The translations under genes were made by a program, and so were the position numbers. A DNA stretch of 43,112 nucleotides, from contig LPNZ01010481.1 of assembly GCA_001655205.1 (NCBI GenBank), positions 1-43,112 of the forward strand, read 5' to 3'. Below the pieces are notes generated by a model. It saw only the letters and a program-made list of their open reading frames with translations. It was not told where the DNA came from and searched no databases. The number at the start of each line of letters is the position of its first letter. Within the stretch, counting starts at the first letter, position 1. This DNA is from Lenisia limosa (Eukaryota; Breviatea). Shown piece after piece: positions 12,683 through 23,700 of the stretch.

Positions 12683-13571
12683 CTGTGGGGAATATACTCG
12701 ATATAGTATATATATATATGATATATCTAATTATAATGACTGCACCAAATACGAATGTCATTAAGTAGAAGGAGTCACCATATACTAAATGGTTACTAAT
12801 AATGCGTCCGAAAACAAGGCTTTAAACAATAACAACCAAAGGTTCGGGCGGGCCCAAGTAGTTCAAAATTTGAGTTTCCCTTCTGTCCCGATTCTAAACA
12901 TAGCATTTTCCATCTATCTGGCCTTTTAATTGTCCATCAGACTTGACAGAATGTCCAACATACTAGGCCCAGCGAAAGCCCAGTAAATGATACAAACCGT
13001 CACTTGGCTGCCTGCTCACCTATGCCCTTTTTTGAACAGTAAAAACATGAGGTGCTCTCGTTTGCATCGTCAGGAAACCTGACAAGTAATAATGTGACTT
13101 TATGCGAGAGATCACTTGGTGATCACGAGAGAAATAACCAGAATGGAGAAGAAAGGAGTCACTCCCCCTCCCCCAAAGAAAAGGATCAGAATAGCTAAGG
13201 CTGAAATGAGTCAGTTTTGGCAAGAGGGTAAGCCACAATGAATATTCAAGCTGGAGAGCAAAAAAAAAAGCAACGCAGAGCCCTTTAATAGCAAAAAGAC
13301 ACACCAACACCAATAAAGCTAGTTGTAGGAAGGCGAATAGAATGTAAATGGCCGAGATAAGGAACACAAAATGTTGGTGTTTTAGCGAAACTACCAAATA
13401 AATTACTAAACATCCCCTTAATTCTTCCAAGCTTCATTGCTTCTTAAGCAGTGTTACTTCTTGGAAGATTGGGATACAGAATTTCAAGAAAACCACCTGA
13501 GAAGACCAGCCCCTATGCTCTCCCAATTGGGCTCCACATGAACGTAAAAGAACCATTTTTATGAAACAAAC
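12683..13571. other. Region without resolved genes
   Basis: AT-rich DNA with long open frames that read as low-complexity hydrophobic peptides. If the Zn-cluster exon and the helical protein are one gene, this is intron plus perhaps one small exon. Nothing else stands out except TA-rich microsatellite at 12703-12730. Confidence 0.4.
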
Positions 13572-13627
13572 TCGGCATACACGCATTTCTTCTTGAGTTT
13601 GCGACAGGCCGTGCAAGTCTTTTTCAT
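13572..13627 (-). CDS. Candidate first exon with half of a Zn2Cys6-like DNA-binding motif
   Basis: An ATG at 13627 (minus strand) opens MKKTCTACRKLKKKCVYA, followed by a possible donor GA|gtttgt. The spacing C-x2-C-x6-C with interleaved Lys/Arg is the first half of a Zn2Cys6 binuclear cluster. I could not find the second half (C-x2-C-x6-C) downstream before 12682, so either a small exon was missed or this is not a true cluster. A further open exon (GKGSRIGDVKKRSDK, about 13766-13810) could be joined upstream in phase 0. Position and orientation suit a 5' exon of the helical protein ending at 8165. Confidence 0.4.
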
Positions 13628-13951
13628 GACAGTGGTCAGAGCGCGAGAGGCAAGGAAAAATAGGGATCAATCTACTGGGGGTTAATTGCCTATGAGATAA
13701 TGCTGAACTGAATCCATATTCTTTATAGTAAACGGGGTCATAAAAGCATAATGCGACCAACCTTGTCACTCCGTTTCTTTACGTCTCCGATTCGGGAACC
13801 TTTGCCCTATAATTGAAGTAGTTATTATGTTTCCTTGCCTCTATTTGACAAAAAGCTTTGCAACTTTTCAACTTAAATAGTTGTCTAATATCGTAATCGT
13901 CTTTTTACCAAAAAAAAAACTCACAAGCCTTCCTCTTGTAGTGGAAACAGT

Positions 13952-15470
13952 ATGGATACTATAATTAAAGGATTTGCCTTGCCTTACGAGGCGGTTGGTA
14001 TTATCAGACCCTACCCAAAGTTGCCTTTTCCTTCTATTCCCAAGTTTAGCCCAATGTTTATCTTTGGTTGCATCGTAGTGTCATATTTTCTGGTGTTTTC
14101 GGGAGTAATTTATGATATGATTGTTGAGGTGGGTACTTTTCATTCCCCTTATTCCATAGCCTCCCTCCATTGGAAGCACCCAAGACCCCCGTACGGGTAA
14201 GATGAAGCCTCAGATGTTTATGAGCCGGGTGAATGGACAGTATATCTTTGAAGGACTCGCTGCAGGTCTTCTCTTTTGTGTTGGGTCTCTTGGGTTCATC
14301 CTTCTTCCCAAGGTAGCAGGGCTGGGGGGGGGGGGTNNNNNNNNNNNNNNNNNNNNNNNNNNNNNNNNNNNNNNNNNNNNNNNNNNNNNNNNNNNNNNNN
14401 NNNNNNNNNNNNNNNNNNNNNNNNNNNNNNNNNNNNNNNNNNNNNNNNNNNNNNNNNNNNNNNNNNNNNNNNNNNNNNNNNNNNNNNNNNNNNNNNNNNN
14501 NNNNNNNNNNNNNNNNNNNNNNNNNNNNNNNNNNNNNNNNNNNNNNNNNNNNNNNNNNNNNNNNNNNNNNNNNNNNNNNNNNNNNNNNNNNNNNNNNNNN
14601 NNNNNNNNNNNNNNNNNNNNNNNNNNNNNNNNNNNNCAATTTTGAAATATTGAAAGGTCTCTTTGGCTTCTGTTGTTGCAAAATATGTAGTATATATATA
14701 TATTTTTTTAACAAAAAAGCTGTTTTTCATCAAATTGGGTACTCCATGAGCTCGTTGCTCTTCCTCGGGTTTCAAGCCACATTCAATCATTTTTCTTTTT
14801 TAGCACAAAAAATGGTGCAATTGATTCTTCTTGTTGAAATATTGTTTCCCCCCCACTCAAGTGGTGGTGGGACTCTTTAAAGGCTGACTCGGGCTTTGTT
14901 TTTGTGTTTTTTTTGTCATATGGTTTTTGTCCTAGTTTTAGCATTGGTTGCTCGTGTTTGTTATTGCTTGTTTTTTTTTTGGAGTTTCAGATTACTTACG
15001 CCAATATTATTCATCGCAATTTCCGTGGTTTTACCCCCCCTTCTTGTGATTCATATGTTTATCTAAATGTTATAATCTTGGTTTTTCTCCCTCTTGACTC
15101 TTCTTATTTGTTTGTATTTGTTTTTTTGCATTTGATGCTCATATTCTTTCAATTTTTATTATGTGTTTTTGGGTATGCTTTGTTTAGAATTTCAGATTAC
15201 TCACTTAGTATTAGATGTAAGTTATGTTTGTTTCACCTCACCCTTGTGTGTTTCTCAATTTTTTGCCAACAGATGTTTGTTATGTTACTTGTATCAAAAG
15301 TTTTCCATTATACTTCCATTTACCCCCCCCCCCTTCAGGCTGGAGCACATACTGACAGCAAATCAAAACGCTACTTGTTCTTTTTTGGCGGAGCTGGCTG
15401 CGCACTTTTGGCCTACAAACTCATCATCGTGTTCCTCACCATGAAGGTCCACAACTACTTGAAGATCTAA
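13952..15470 (+). CDS. OSTC: OSTC/DC2-like oligosaccharyltransferase subunit
   Basis: Small membrane subunit of the ER oligosaccharyltransferase, which transfers N-glycans to nascent proteins at the translocon. Three exons, 13952-14128, 14160-14312 and 15339-15470, give 153 residues, against about 149 in animal OSTC. The family pattern is clear: VVSYFLVFSGVIYDMIVE, PPSIGS, the RVNGQYIFEGLAAG segment and a C-terminal hydrophobic segment ending VHNYLKI. Three or four membrane helices match the family topology. All introns are in phase 0. The first is only 31 nt long; the second is about 1 kb, begins near a G12 run, contains a gap and ends in C11-ttcag. The start at 13952 is the first ATG in frame. 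Its divergent neighbour is the minus-strand gene beginning near 13.6 kb. Confidence 0.93.
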
Positions 15471-15606
15471 GACTACCAGCTATTCTGTGTGGGTTGGATT
15501 CTCTGTTTTGTTTTGTTTTGTTTACTGTACATGTAGTTTTTCTGATTTAGAGAGAACTCCCAAAGGTTGTTTGCAATAATACTATTATATATTATACAGG
15601 GGCGAG

Positions 15607-17319
15607 CTACATCATGATCATCTCGAACATCTCGTGAATGGGCTTGATAACTTCATGAAGCTCCTCATCCATGGGGTCATCTGAATGATAAGATATTTTG
15701 ATCTAATTGCAATAGACTGAGCTTTGGAAAGTCACAACAGACCGGTTGCAATGTAACCCCTTATCTTCCTTAGCCCTCCTACGGGGGCAGTTGTAGTAGA
15801 AGGTGTCCTTATCAATTGCGCCGGGCATCATGCGGGTCATGCCGTACCATTCCTGGAAGGGGTGAGGACATGTGTGAAAGACTTTTGGGGGTGGAGAGGC
15901 AATTGCTTCATGACGCACCATTGTGGCTCTCTCTGTTTTGATAGCCATGAGCTTGCCAAGGTTGCGGGAGACATAGACCATTTGGGTTTCATCTATAGCA
16001 TGAGGTGCGTCTTGTTTGGCAGTTTCAGCCTTTGAATAAAGGAAGGCTGTAATATTTGAAGAGGAGAGCGGAAATTAGATTCAGGGCTAACCATCATCAT
16101 AGTACTTGTAGCGGAAAGCGGGAGTAGAACGATACATCTTAGGCTAAATGGTGAGTTGAGGGACATCCATCCATTCTATCGAAATTTATCAAAGACATCA
16201 CAAAAGCTGCCATTGCATTTTACCTTGGGGTGCTCGGACCATCTTGATTCGTCAAACATGATAGGTTCGTATCTTGCCATGGATTCCTAAATCGTGAATT
16301 TGGTGAATTGAAATTTCTCAAATGAAAACACAGTGTAGTTTGTCAAAGCCAAATTACCTTGCATCCGATTGTTTTGAAACTCATGCCGTCACGAACAACA
16401 GTCATGGCTCCTCCCTGTAGACGTCAGAAAGTCATATCATAATACATACAAAATAACAGATTGCGCACCTCCTTGGAAGCGTGCATTGAAAGCTGATAGT
16501 CCTTGCCCGCATGCATCATTTGCACTAAACAAGTGAGTTGTCTCCAGAATGAAGGGCTCAAGTGTCATCTGTGCATACTGTCAAAACGCATCATTTCGTG
16601 CTGCTTTGAGAACCAAAGGCGGCCGTTGAACTCCATGGGGTCTAAAAGGATTAGGCTCAAGTATCCTTTGGTTGTGACTTGAATAAGCAGGACCTCTCAA
16701 CCCACCTGAAAACTCAGTTTTGGGGGCGATGGTGATAGCAAAGCCGCTAACGTAGGTGTCAAAGTCCTCAGTCTTAGGGGGAGGAGGGATATTGGGGAAC
16801 ACTCTAAAAGGAGGTCAGTAATTTTCAGGTGTAAATTCAAGATTTCGTTGTTAGTAGGAACACTTCACAAATAAGGCGAAGTTTGACTTGATTCATGTAA
16901 TTTGGCAAAAATGGCCGGCGGATATTGATGATGATGCCTACCCTTCTTCGGGTTCGTCATCGTGGAAGGGCTTCCTCAGGTCATCATCTGGTGGTGGGGT
17001 CATAAAAGGAGCGGGCGTAAGTTGAACGTTTGAAAAGGCAAAATGGTGAAACAAATTATATAATGGAGCTATGAAGTCAAAGAATGGAGGCTAAGAAGGA
17101 GGGAGAAGAGGATAGAAAAGGATTCAGGCACCAAATTGCCAAAACGGGAATCCTCAAACCGTCATCGTGATGGTGCATTCCAGAGTCATGATGATGATGT
17201 TCTTCCTTGGGAGGTTTATGCATCATTCCAGTCATGTGGCGGCCGAACATTGCGTTAGCGCCGAGGGCCATGGCCAACGCAAGGACCATGAGTAAAAACA
17301 TGTTCGAGGGCTTCATCAT
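15607..17319 (-). CDS. Secreted Met/His/Asp-rich protein of unknown function
   Basis: Ten exons with fully matching phases: 17319-17160, 16987-16942, 16803-16706, 16641-16579, 16524-16469, 16414-16358, 16286-16224, 16143-16092, 16046-15783 and 15680-15607 (TAG), together 310 residues. A strong signal peptide (MFLLMVLALAMALGANA) is followed by a His/Asp-rich stretch (EEHHHHDSGMHHHDD), a Pro-rich part (NIPPPPKTEDFDTYVSGF) and then a mixed globular region unusually rich in Met, Tyr and Lys. Only a few Cys are present. A tag acceptor directly precedes the ATG, so a 5' UTR intron is likely. Exon 16046-15783 could contain a further 30-nt intron (gtcttt to ccag at 15853-15882), but reading through is simpler. 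I do not recognise the family. The His/Asp cluster could bind metal, which is an inference only. Confidence 0.82.
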
Positions 17320-17786
17320 CTACTGAGTTAGAAATTTTACAAAGGTGTTAAACAGGAAAACGTAATAAAGAACAATCACAAAAATTAAAAGGGGAAAGAG
17401 AGAGCAAATCCCGAAAATGAATTCACCAAAAACACACTTTTTCTGCAATTCAAAATATGACTTGTCAGATGGTGAATATTTTGAAAGGAATTTCGTTTAA
17501 ACACCTGCATTTCTGCTTTTAGAATACTTACTACTTTGGGAAAAGGAGAAGTTTTTAAAAGGCATCCATCCGCCTTGACTTTTTAAGACTCACCGAGCCA
17601 GGTAAGTTGCCTTGTATGGTAATTGGGGATGTCGGAATTTTTGCTGTGATGATTTGCGTTTAGTGATGTAAAATACTGAGCACAAATGCATAATAATAGT
17701 GATTTTGAATAATGTACCATATTAGTGACTTTTACCCCTGTTTGTATCGTCAAATCGCCTCGCCTCCGAGGCCGTAACAATTCAGA
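17320..17786. other. Intergenic region between divergent genes
   Basis: This gap separates the start of the secreted-protein gene (minus) from the start of the cyclase gene (plus), so it should hold both promoters and 5' untranslated exons. I see A-rich stretches but no recognisable core-promoter motif. Confidence 0.45.
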
Positions 17787-20700
17787 ATGGGAGTAGCCAA
17801 ACACAATCTCCTCCACCACACCCTGCAAGAACGGGTCTTCCCTCATGTTATGAAGGTGTTTGACTTTCGAGATTGGCTGTTCTTTTCCTATCACAGTAGT
17901 GAAGATGGTGGAGTTCGCACACCAGAGCTGTCAAGGTTTGTAGCCTCGTTGGATTGACTATTCTAATTCAATTTTCCCCCACATCATAATGTGAGTTATA
18001 ACGGAGAATTATAACTTCTTGTGAACCGTTAATTTGTAACACTTGATTCACCTGTTATTAATGCCATCATTTCATCGTTATTTCTATATTTCTCGATCAA
18101 ATTGAAGTTCAGGTTTCGCCTGCCTCTCGGAGTGTGGTTTGTGTTTCTTTTATATGAAGCAATATCACTCGCAACCATTTTGCTCATCAATGACGATACC
18201 CAATGGTCATGGTAGGTGTTTCCTTCGAACATTTACAGATGTAGCTACTTTGAATTCGCATGTTATATTGGGGAGCATCTTGAGATTTTTGAATTTGCAA
18301 CAGCAAATGATATCATTTTCGATGAAATTCTAACCGCCATTTATGCTCTATTTCTGATGTCATTTTTTCTCCTGTTGATTTTCACCTTTGTCTTGAAATC
18401 GGTTGGCAGGGAAGGTGCACTTTACATTTAACATTATTCCTTTTTCTAATCTAATATGTGATGGTTGCTAAACTAAACCAGACAATGGCTTCCGAAACCA
18501 GCTTCGATGTTGTGTACTTTCTCATTATGGTTTCTTCAATTATATCAACACACATCTTTCCTTTGCCCAACTCCACGGTCTTAGCTTTGCTTTTTAATTC
18601 GGTTTGTGGATACCAAATATTGTGGATATCAGATATCTATGAGATTTGATCCTTGTTCGAACATTCTGAATCCCAATCTATGAAACTACAGGAAACGTCA
18701 TCGAAATTCTTTTGGAGCAGCCTATCTACCATTGTGACTTTGATCAATCTTGTTTTTGCATTTTTCTATGTTGGATTGTAAGCTTTGGGGTGAATCAAGC
18801 CACAGTATGACACGTCCCAGTTTCAATTCGACTTCTGAGGAAGGGTTATTTCCACATTACTCTTTAAGTGGCATATAATACCAGAATTTTATTCATGTGA
18901 AGGTTATACTGTGGAGGATCAGCTTTATTTACACCTTGTTTATAGTATTACACAGTAACGCACTGTAGCGACTCATCCCTGACCCCAATGTCAATTAGTC
19001 CTCTTCTCAGCTCAACAAACTCGTTTCTGCGCAAATTGCTACTTCTCAAAACAATCATACCATGTTTGTGGTTGTACAATCAGAAAAATAATACTCAATT
19101 TTCCAAAATCTTACTACCAAGTGATAGCACTCAATATGGATGCGGTATATTCATCGGCCGTCCTCTTCGTTGCTTCATGTTGGGTCATATGGTCCCTGTT
19201 CCGCACCCTGCCTTATCGAACCTTGTCAATCAATTTATTTGTAAGCGGAGTAAATAGAAATAGCAAGGATATTGTCTTTGTTTGGAAAATTGAGAAAACA
19301 TACCTTTCAGTTGAGTGAATACTCTTGAAGATTCTTTTGCTTAATTCTCAGCGCATTTTCGCGTTAGGCTTTGTCCCCGGATGGAGTTTCTATGTGTTTC
19401 TCATGGAAGTTGCGATAAATGGTTGGGGTATATATTCTGAAGAATCTGATGACTCTTTTAACATGCCCTTTACCATCTTCAGGCATTGTCCACTTGGAAA
19501 TCGCATTTGCTTCAGGAGTAGCAAGTTGCTTTTTCTTTGTCATTATATCTGGTAAGTTGAATAGATATAGTTACTATGACAGTCATTTTGATTTCATTTC
19601 ACAACCTTTAGAGCTTCGAACACATAGTATGACGCACCTTTGGTCTGAATGTGTTACCTATCATACGGGTTCGTTGGGCCAAATTCCTTTGATCAACATA
19701 TTTAAATCACTCATTTATCTTCCCTGCTAAGGGTGTAACTCATTGTCATAATACTTAACTAGGTATGGACTTCTCGCTATTTTCTACAAGCAAATCTCTG
19801 ATCTTGAGCCGTATGTGGCAGGGTGACCAGTCTCCCCAAAGCCTCTTTGCTGCTAACGCACTATTTAGAGGTTAGATGTTATTTTATTGGGTAATGTGAG
19901 TTCTAGATAACTGACAAGCTGGTTCATCCATTTTAATGAGGGGTATGTTTTGCTTTGTGCGTCAATAGCGCGAAGCTTTAACATTTTTCGAAGAATGAGA
20001 TAAATTGAGGCTTCTTTTGACAAGTACAGATCTCCAAGCAGAGCAGTTCCGGTTCTCGCTGCTATTGACGTCGTCGTATGCCTACTATCTCATTGTGGCA
20101 AGACGGTCCAATACTGAGGTCGGTTCATACATGGCGGCAATATCATACTATTTTCAGTGCTATAACATGTCAGGTGATACGTTTTATTCGGAAGAACCTA
20201 TCAACCAACAAGCATCCTGCCAGTTTCGAGTGCTACAGAGTAGGCTTATGAAGTCGTTGAATTAAAGTGCACACATCTTCAATAACACAATCATAATTGG
20301 TTCTATTAAATTATGCTTCACCAAGTCTTTAGATCCGAAAGTTACGAGAGCATTGGTTGGTGCCACAGTTGGGTGAAGGTTCAGTGGAGTTCAGTCATCG
20401 CCTTCGACAAGCCCTTGTGTATGATGATAGGACACAATAACTAATACAGAAAACTGAAAATAGTTGTAAGTTGTGGTAATAAAGGACCACTGAGTCGCTT
20501 CCGTTACTGGTTTGATGTCACTAAGATTTACAGGTACCATCGGCAATGCTTAAAGGTTCAGTTGGACTTTTGGAAGTTCCTAATGAGGTCTACTTCAACT
20601 GATCGTGTGTATGAGGTTGGTCAATTTCATAGTTAAAGAGTTACATCATTGTCTCTTATTACGGCCATTATAAAGAGTTGATCCATCACGGATTTGCATT

Positions 20701-23700
20701 GTTTAGACAACTGTCACAATTAAATCCTTATTCCTATATGATACATATATATATGATATATGATATATGATGTATGATATATTACAGGGAGAAGTATATA
20801 TTATTCTAATCATTTGTAGTTCTCTCTGAGACTCCATGAAGTCCAACAAAAAACCCGAAAGGTGAATTCCACTATCCTCATTCATATCCCAATTTGCATT
20901 TATGCTTATTCCCTTCAGATTTGGACACAGCTCATTCAGGATTTTCCCACATCCCAGGTGATAATTGAGAAGTTTGCCACTTGTTCACTTGAGGGTCTTG
21001 GAGATATCAATCTTTGTCGAAGGTTTGCAGACAAATGTACAAATCAGTTCATCCAATTGTGATATGCAAATGTGCCCATGAAATAACTGGAGCTCCATTC
21101 TGATTTCATCAATATATCATAATATCATTATATAGATTGTTGAGCAAGGCCGAAGAACTGAAGGTCGCCGTTGTGGTTCATGAGGAAGGGTACGCTGTTC
21201 ACATTGTATAAGACAATAAATCTGGTGTCATGTACAATTGTTGAAGTATCAAGTTATAATCGAGTACACAAACGTTATGGCCGTTATAACCGTTTGTAAC
21301 AATTTAGACGACAAACACAGTCCCCACGGGCACTTACATCGTTAAAGGGAACTCTTGAGGTGAAACAGGGGATTGTGATTATCATTATAATCTCGCGATT
21401 TCTTGTTCCGGGTTTTGTTACGATACAGGGTAGTCGCAGCTCGGGGCAAGTGGGAAGCATTGTATCCAAAAGTACCTATGAGTAAGCCCTTTTGTCTAAA
21501 GTGTTTGCTAATACACCAGCTGATTAACCATTTGTAATTTAAGATTCTTTTCCATTTGCAGATGGAATTATTGTTAAATCGGAATCATACTAATGGTATA
21601 GACATCTGATATGATATGATTGACAGTTGTACTATTCTGACTATTTTCCATTGAATACATGCTTTTAGGAATTCTTTGATTTCCACTGCATTAGACAAGC
21701 GTGAACAGGCTTTTTTGAAGGTATCTTGAACGTTATTATTTGGGTTGTGTTAAACTTCAGAGTGTATTTCTTTTCACCAAACAGATGATCATCCTAATTG
21801 TTCTGTTTTTCGCTGTGATGCACATGATTTCTGTCACTCTTCTCTACGTCATGTATTTGACTCAGCAAGACAGCCTTCATACCGCCTTTGATGTCAATGC
21901 TGTTTGGAGTGGAAAGTTTCCGATTATTTTCTTGACACTTTCATAATAACATCCTGTCTGAATGTGATAGTGGACGTCTTTTGCGTGCTACTTTTCACAT
22001 TACTCATTCAGTACAAACCAGTTTAGCTTGTTTTGAGAGCGACATATCGCAATGCCGGCGTACAGAGCATTATCCACTCGTGTGTCTTCTATGTCATCAG
22101 GCGGCATTCCATGGTGAGATAGATTGTCGACTTTGAATTTTAGATGATTTATCATATAGATAGGTTAAGTCTTATTTTGTGCCTATTCGTTGTGTTGTGT
22201 TTACTGCATTGGTTGAAAGCTTAAACCAAGATTGAAATGGTCAGGGGAGGTAGCGATATAACATGCTATTACTTCAGAAACAATATGCTCATATTAAGAG
22301 CAGGAACTGGACACGTCATAATTTACGGTAACATTCCAATCTCGATGGACACGTTGTTTGAAATTTTTATTTTGATTCTTCAGCTTGGCTTCAGCAACTT
22401 CAGTAACTCGAATTTTGAGACATATGAAGAGCTTGTGATAGAAGATCTTTTGTTCTTGGTGAGTTTATAGTTTTCATTATAGAAATCAAAATCCCTGACT
22501 TGGGAAACAATATAATCCATAACTATCAGTTAGACGAACTGCCATCTAAGAGTTTTATTTAGGTGGGGAACCATACCACACTTCATGATGACACGTTTAA
22601 ACAAATTACGTACCAACCGCTTCTTGACTCCTGGATTGATGAAATCGGTGAAGAGGGCTTGTGACTAATACAGTGTGATGCATAGTCTGACAGATGAAAT
22701 GATATTTCCTCGTAGGCTCAATATGACTCTTTAGTTCGAATGGAGCAACGAATATTTGTTGAAGATCATTTCACTGACGTGATCATCACCACCAACATCT
22801 ACAACGCTGTTTTGAAATATGCAAGTGTAAGCTTCAATTGGGCTATTTTGATATGAAATGCGAAATTGCATTGTTTAATACAATGCTGACTTTTAAGGCC
22901 ATGGAGTCCATTTTGCTGACAACTGATGGGGATTTTGGTCACGTGACACCATCAGATGACCCGCACTACAGATTTATTTTGACAAATAGTCAGCGGACTA
23001 AGTTGACAAAATGACACAGCAAATGTGAAGAGAAGCATATATCAACATTCATTTATATTATTAATAATATCATTCATGAACAATGACGTGACTTTTCAGT
23101 ATTCCACCACGGAATAACCGAAGTAGGTGTAAACGACTTCCCTGTAATTCTCCAATTATCCGTTTTGTTGTACGGAGAAGCTACTGTTGATAGTCAGGAT
23201 AAGGTGCGTCTAATGGGTGTTTCTTTGTCATATTACTGACTACTACTGTTTGAAAAATAAGTTTTACCTTACGGTGAACCACAATTAAAAGAGTTGTTTT
23301 AGTGTACATTGTTCAGACAGTTTACAATCTCAACTTCTAATTGGAATCTTTAGGCCAATTTTAGTCTCTTTCTGTTTACGGGTTTGGCGATTGGGGTGCT
23401 ACTACTCATCGAGGCTGGCTACCTCTTCATCTACAAGCGTACCCTTCGTTTCAGAGAATCTTATCTCAAATGCTTCTTCACTATGCCGTTTTCGGTTGCC
23501 CCTACTATTGTGGCATCCCTCAATGACCGCCAGCTGGAGATCTACGAAGACTCTGACAAGCTACGTAAAGTAACAGGGCAAGTTTACTGCCGTTTTTGTT
23601 CCACTACATTACATATCAGAATACACTGTTTCATATTACCTCCAAAATGTGCAATTGAGTATTGTTTTATTGTTTAATTGACGTGCATTTTAGACGGTCA

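Noticed and set aside
13020-13769. Two long minus-strand open frames of 136 and 111 codons
   Set aside because: Composition is hydrophobic low-complexity with no conserved pattern. Only the short Zn-cluster-like stretch in another reading of this region looks coding.
14904-15470. 188-codon plus-strand frame as a separate membrane protein
   Set aside because: Most of it is the T-rich second intron of OSTC, and the final 44 codons are the last OSTC exon read after a C-run acceptor.
19763-19810. Alternative frame [15 protein letters not shown] in the cyclase
   Set aside because: More attractive as a membrane segment, but it matches neither the upstream donor phase nor the next acceptor; the other frame does.
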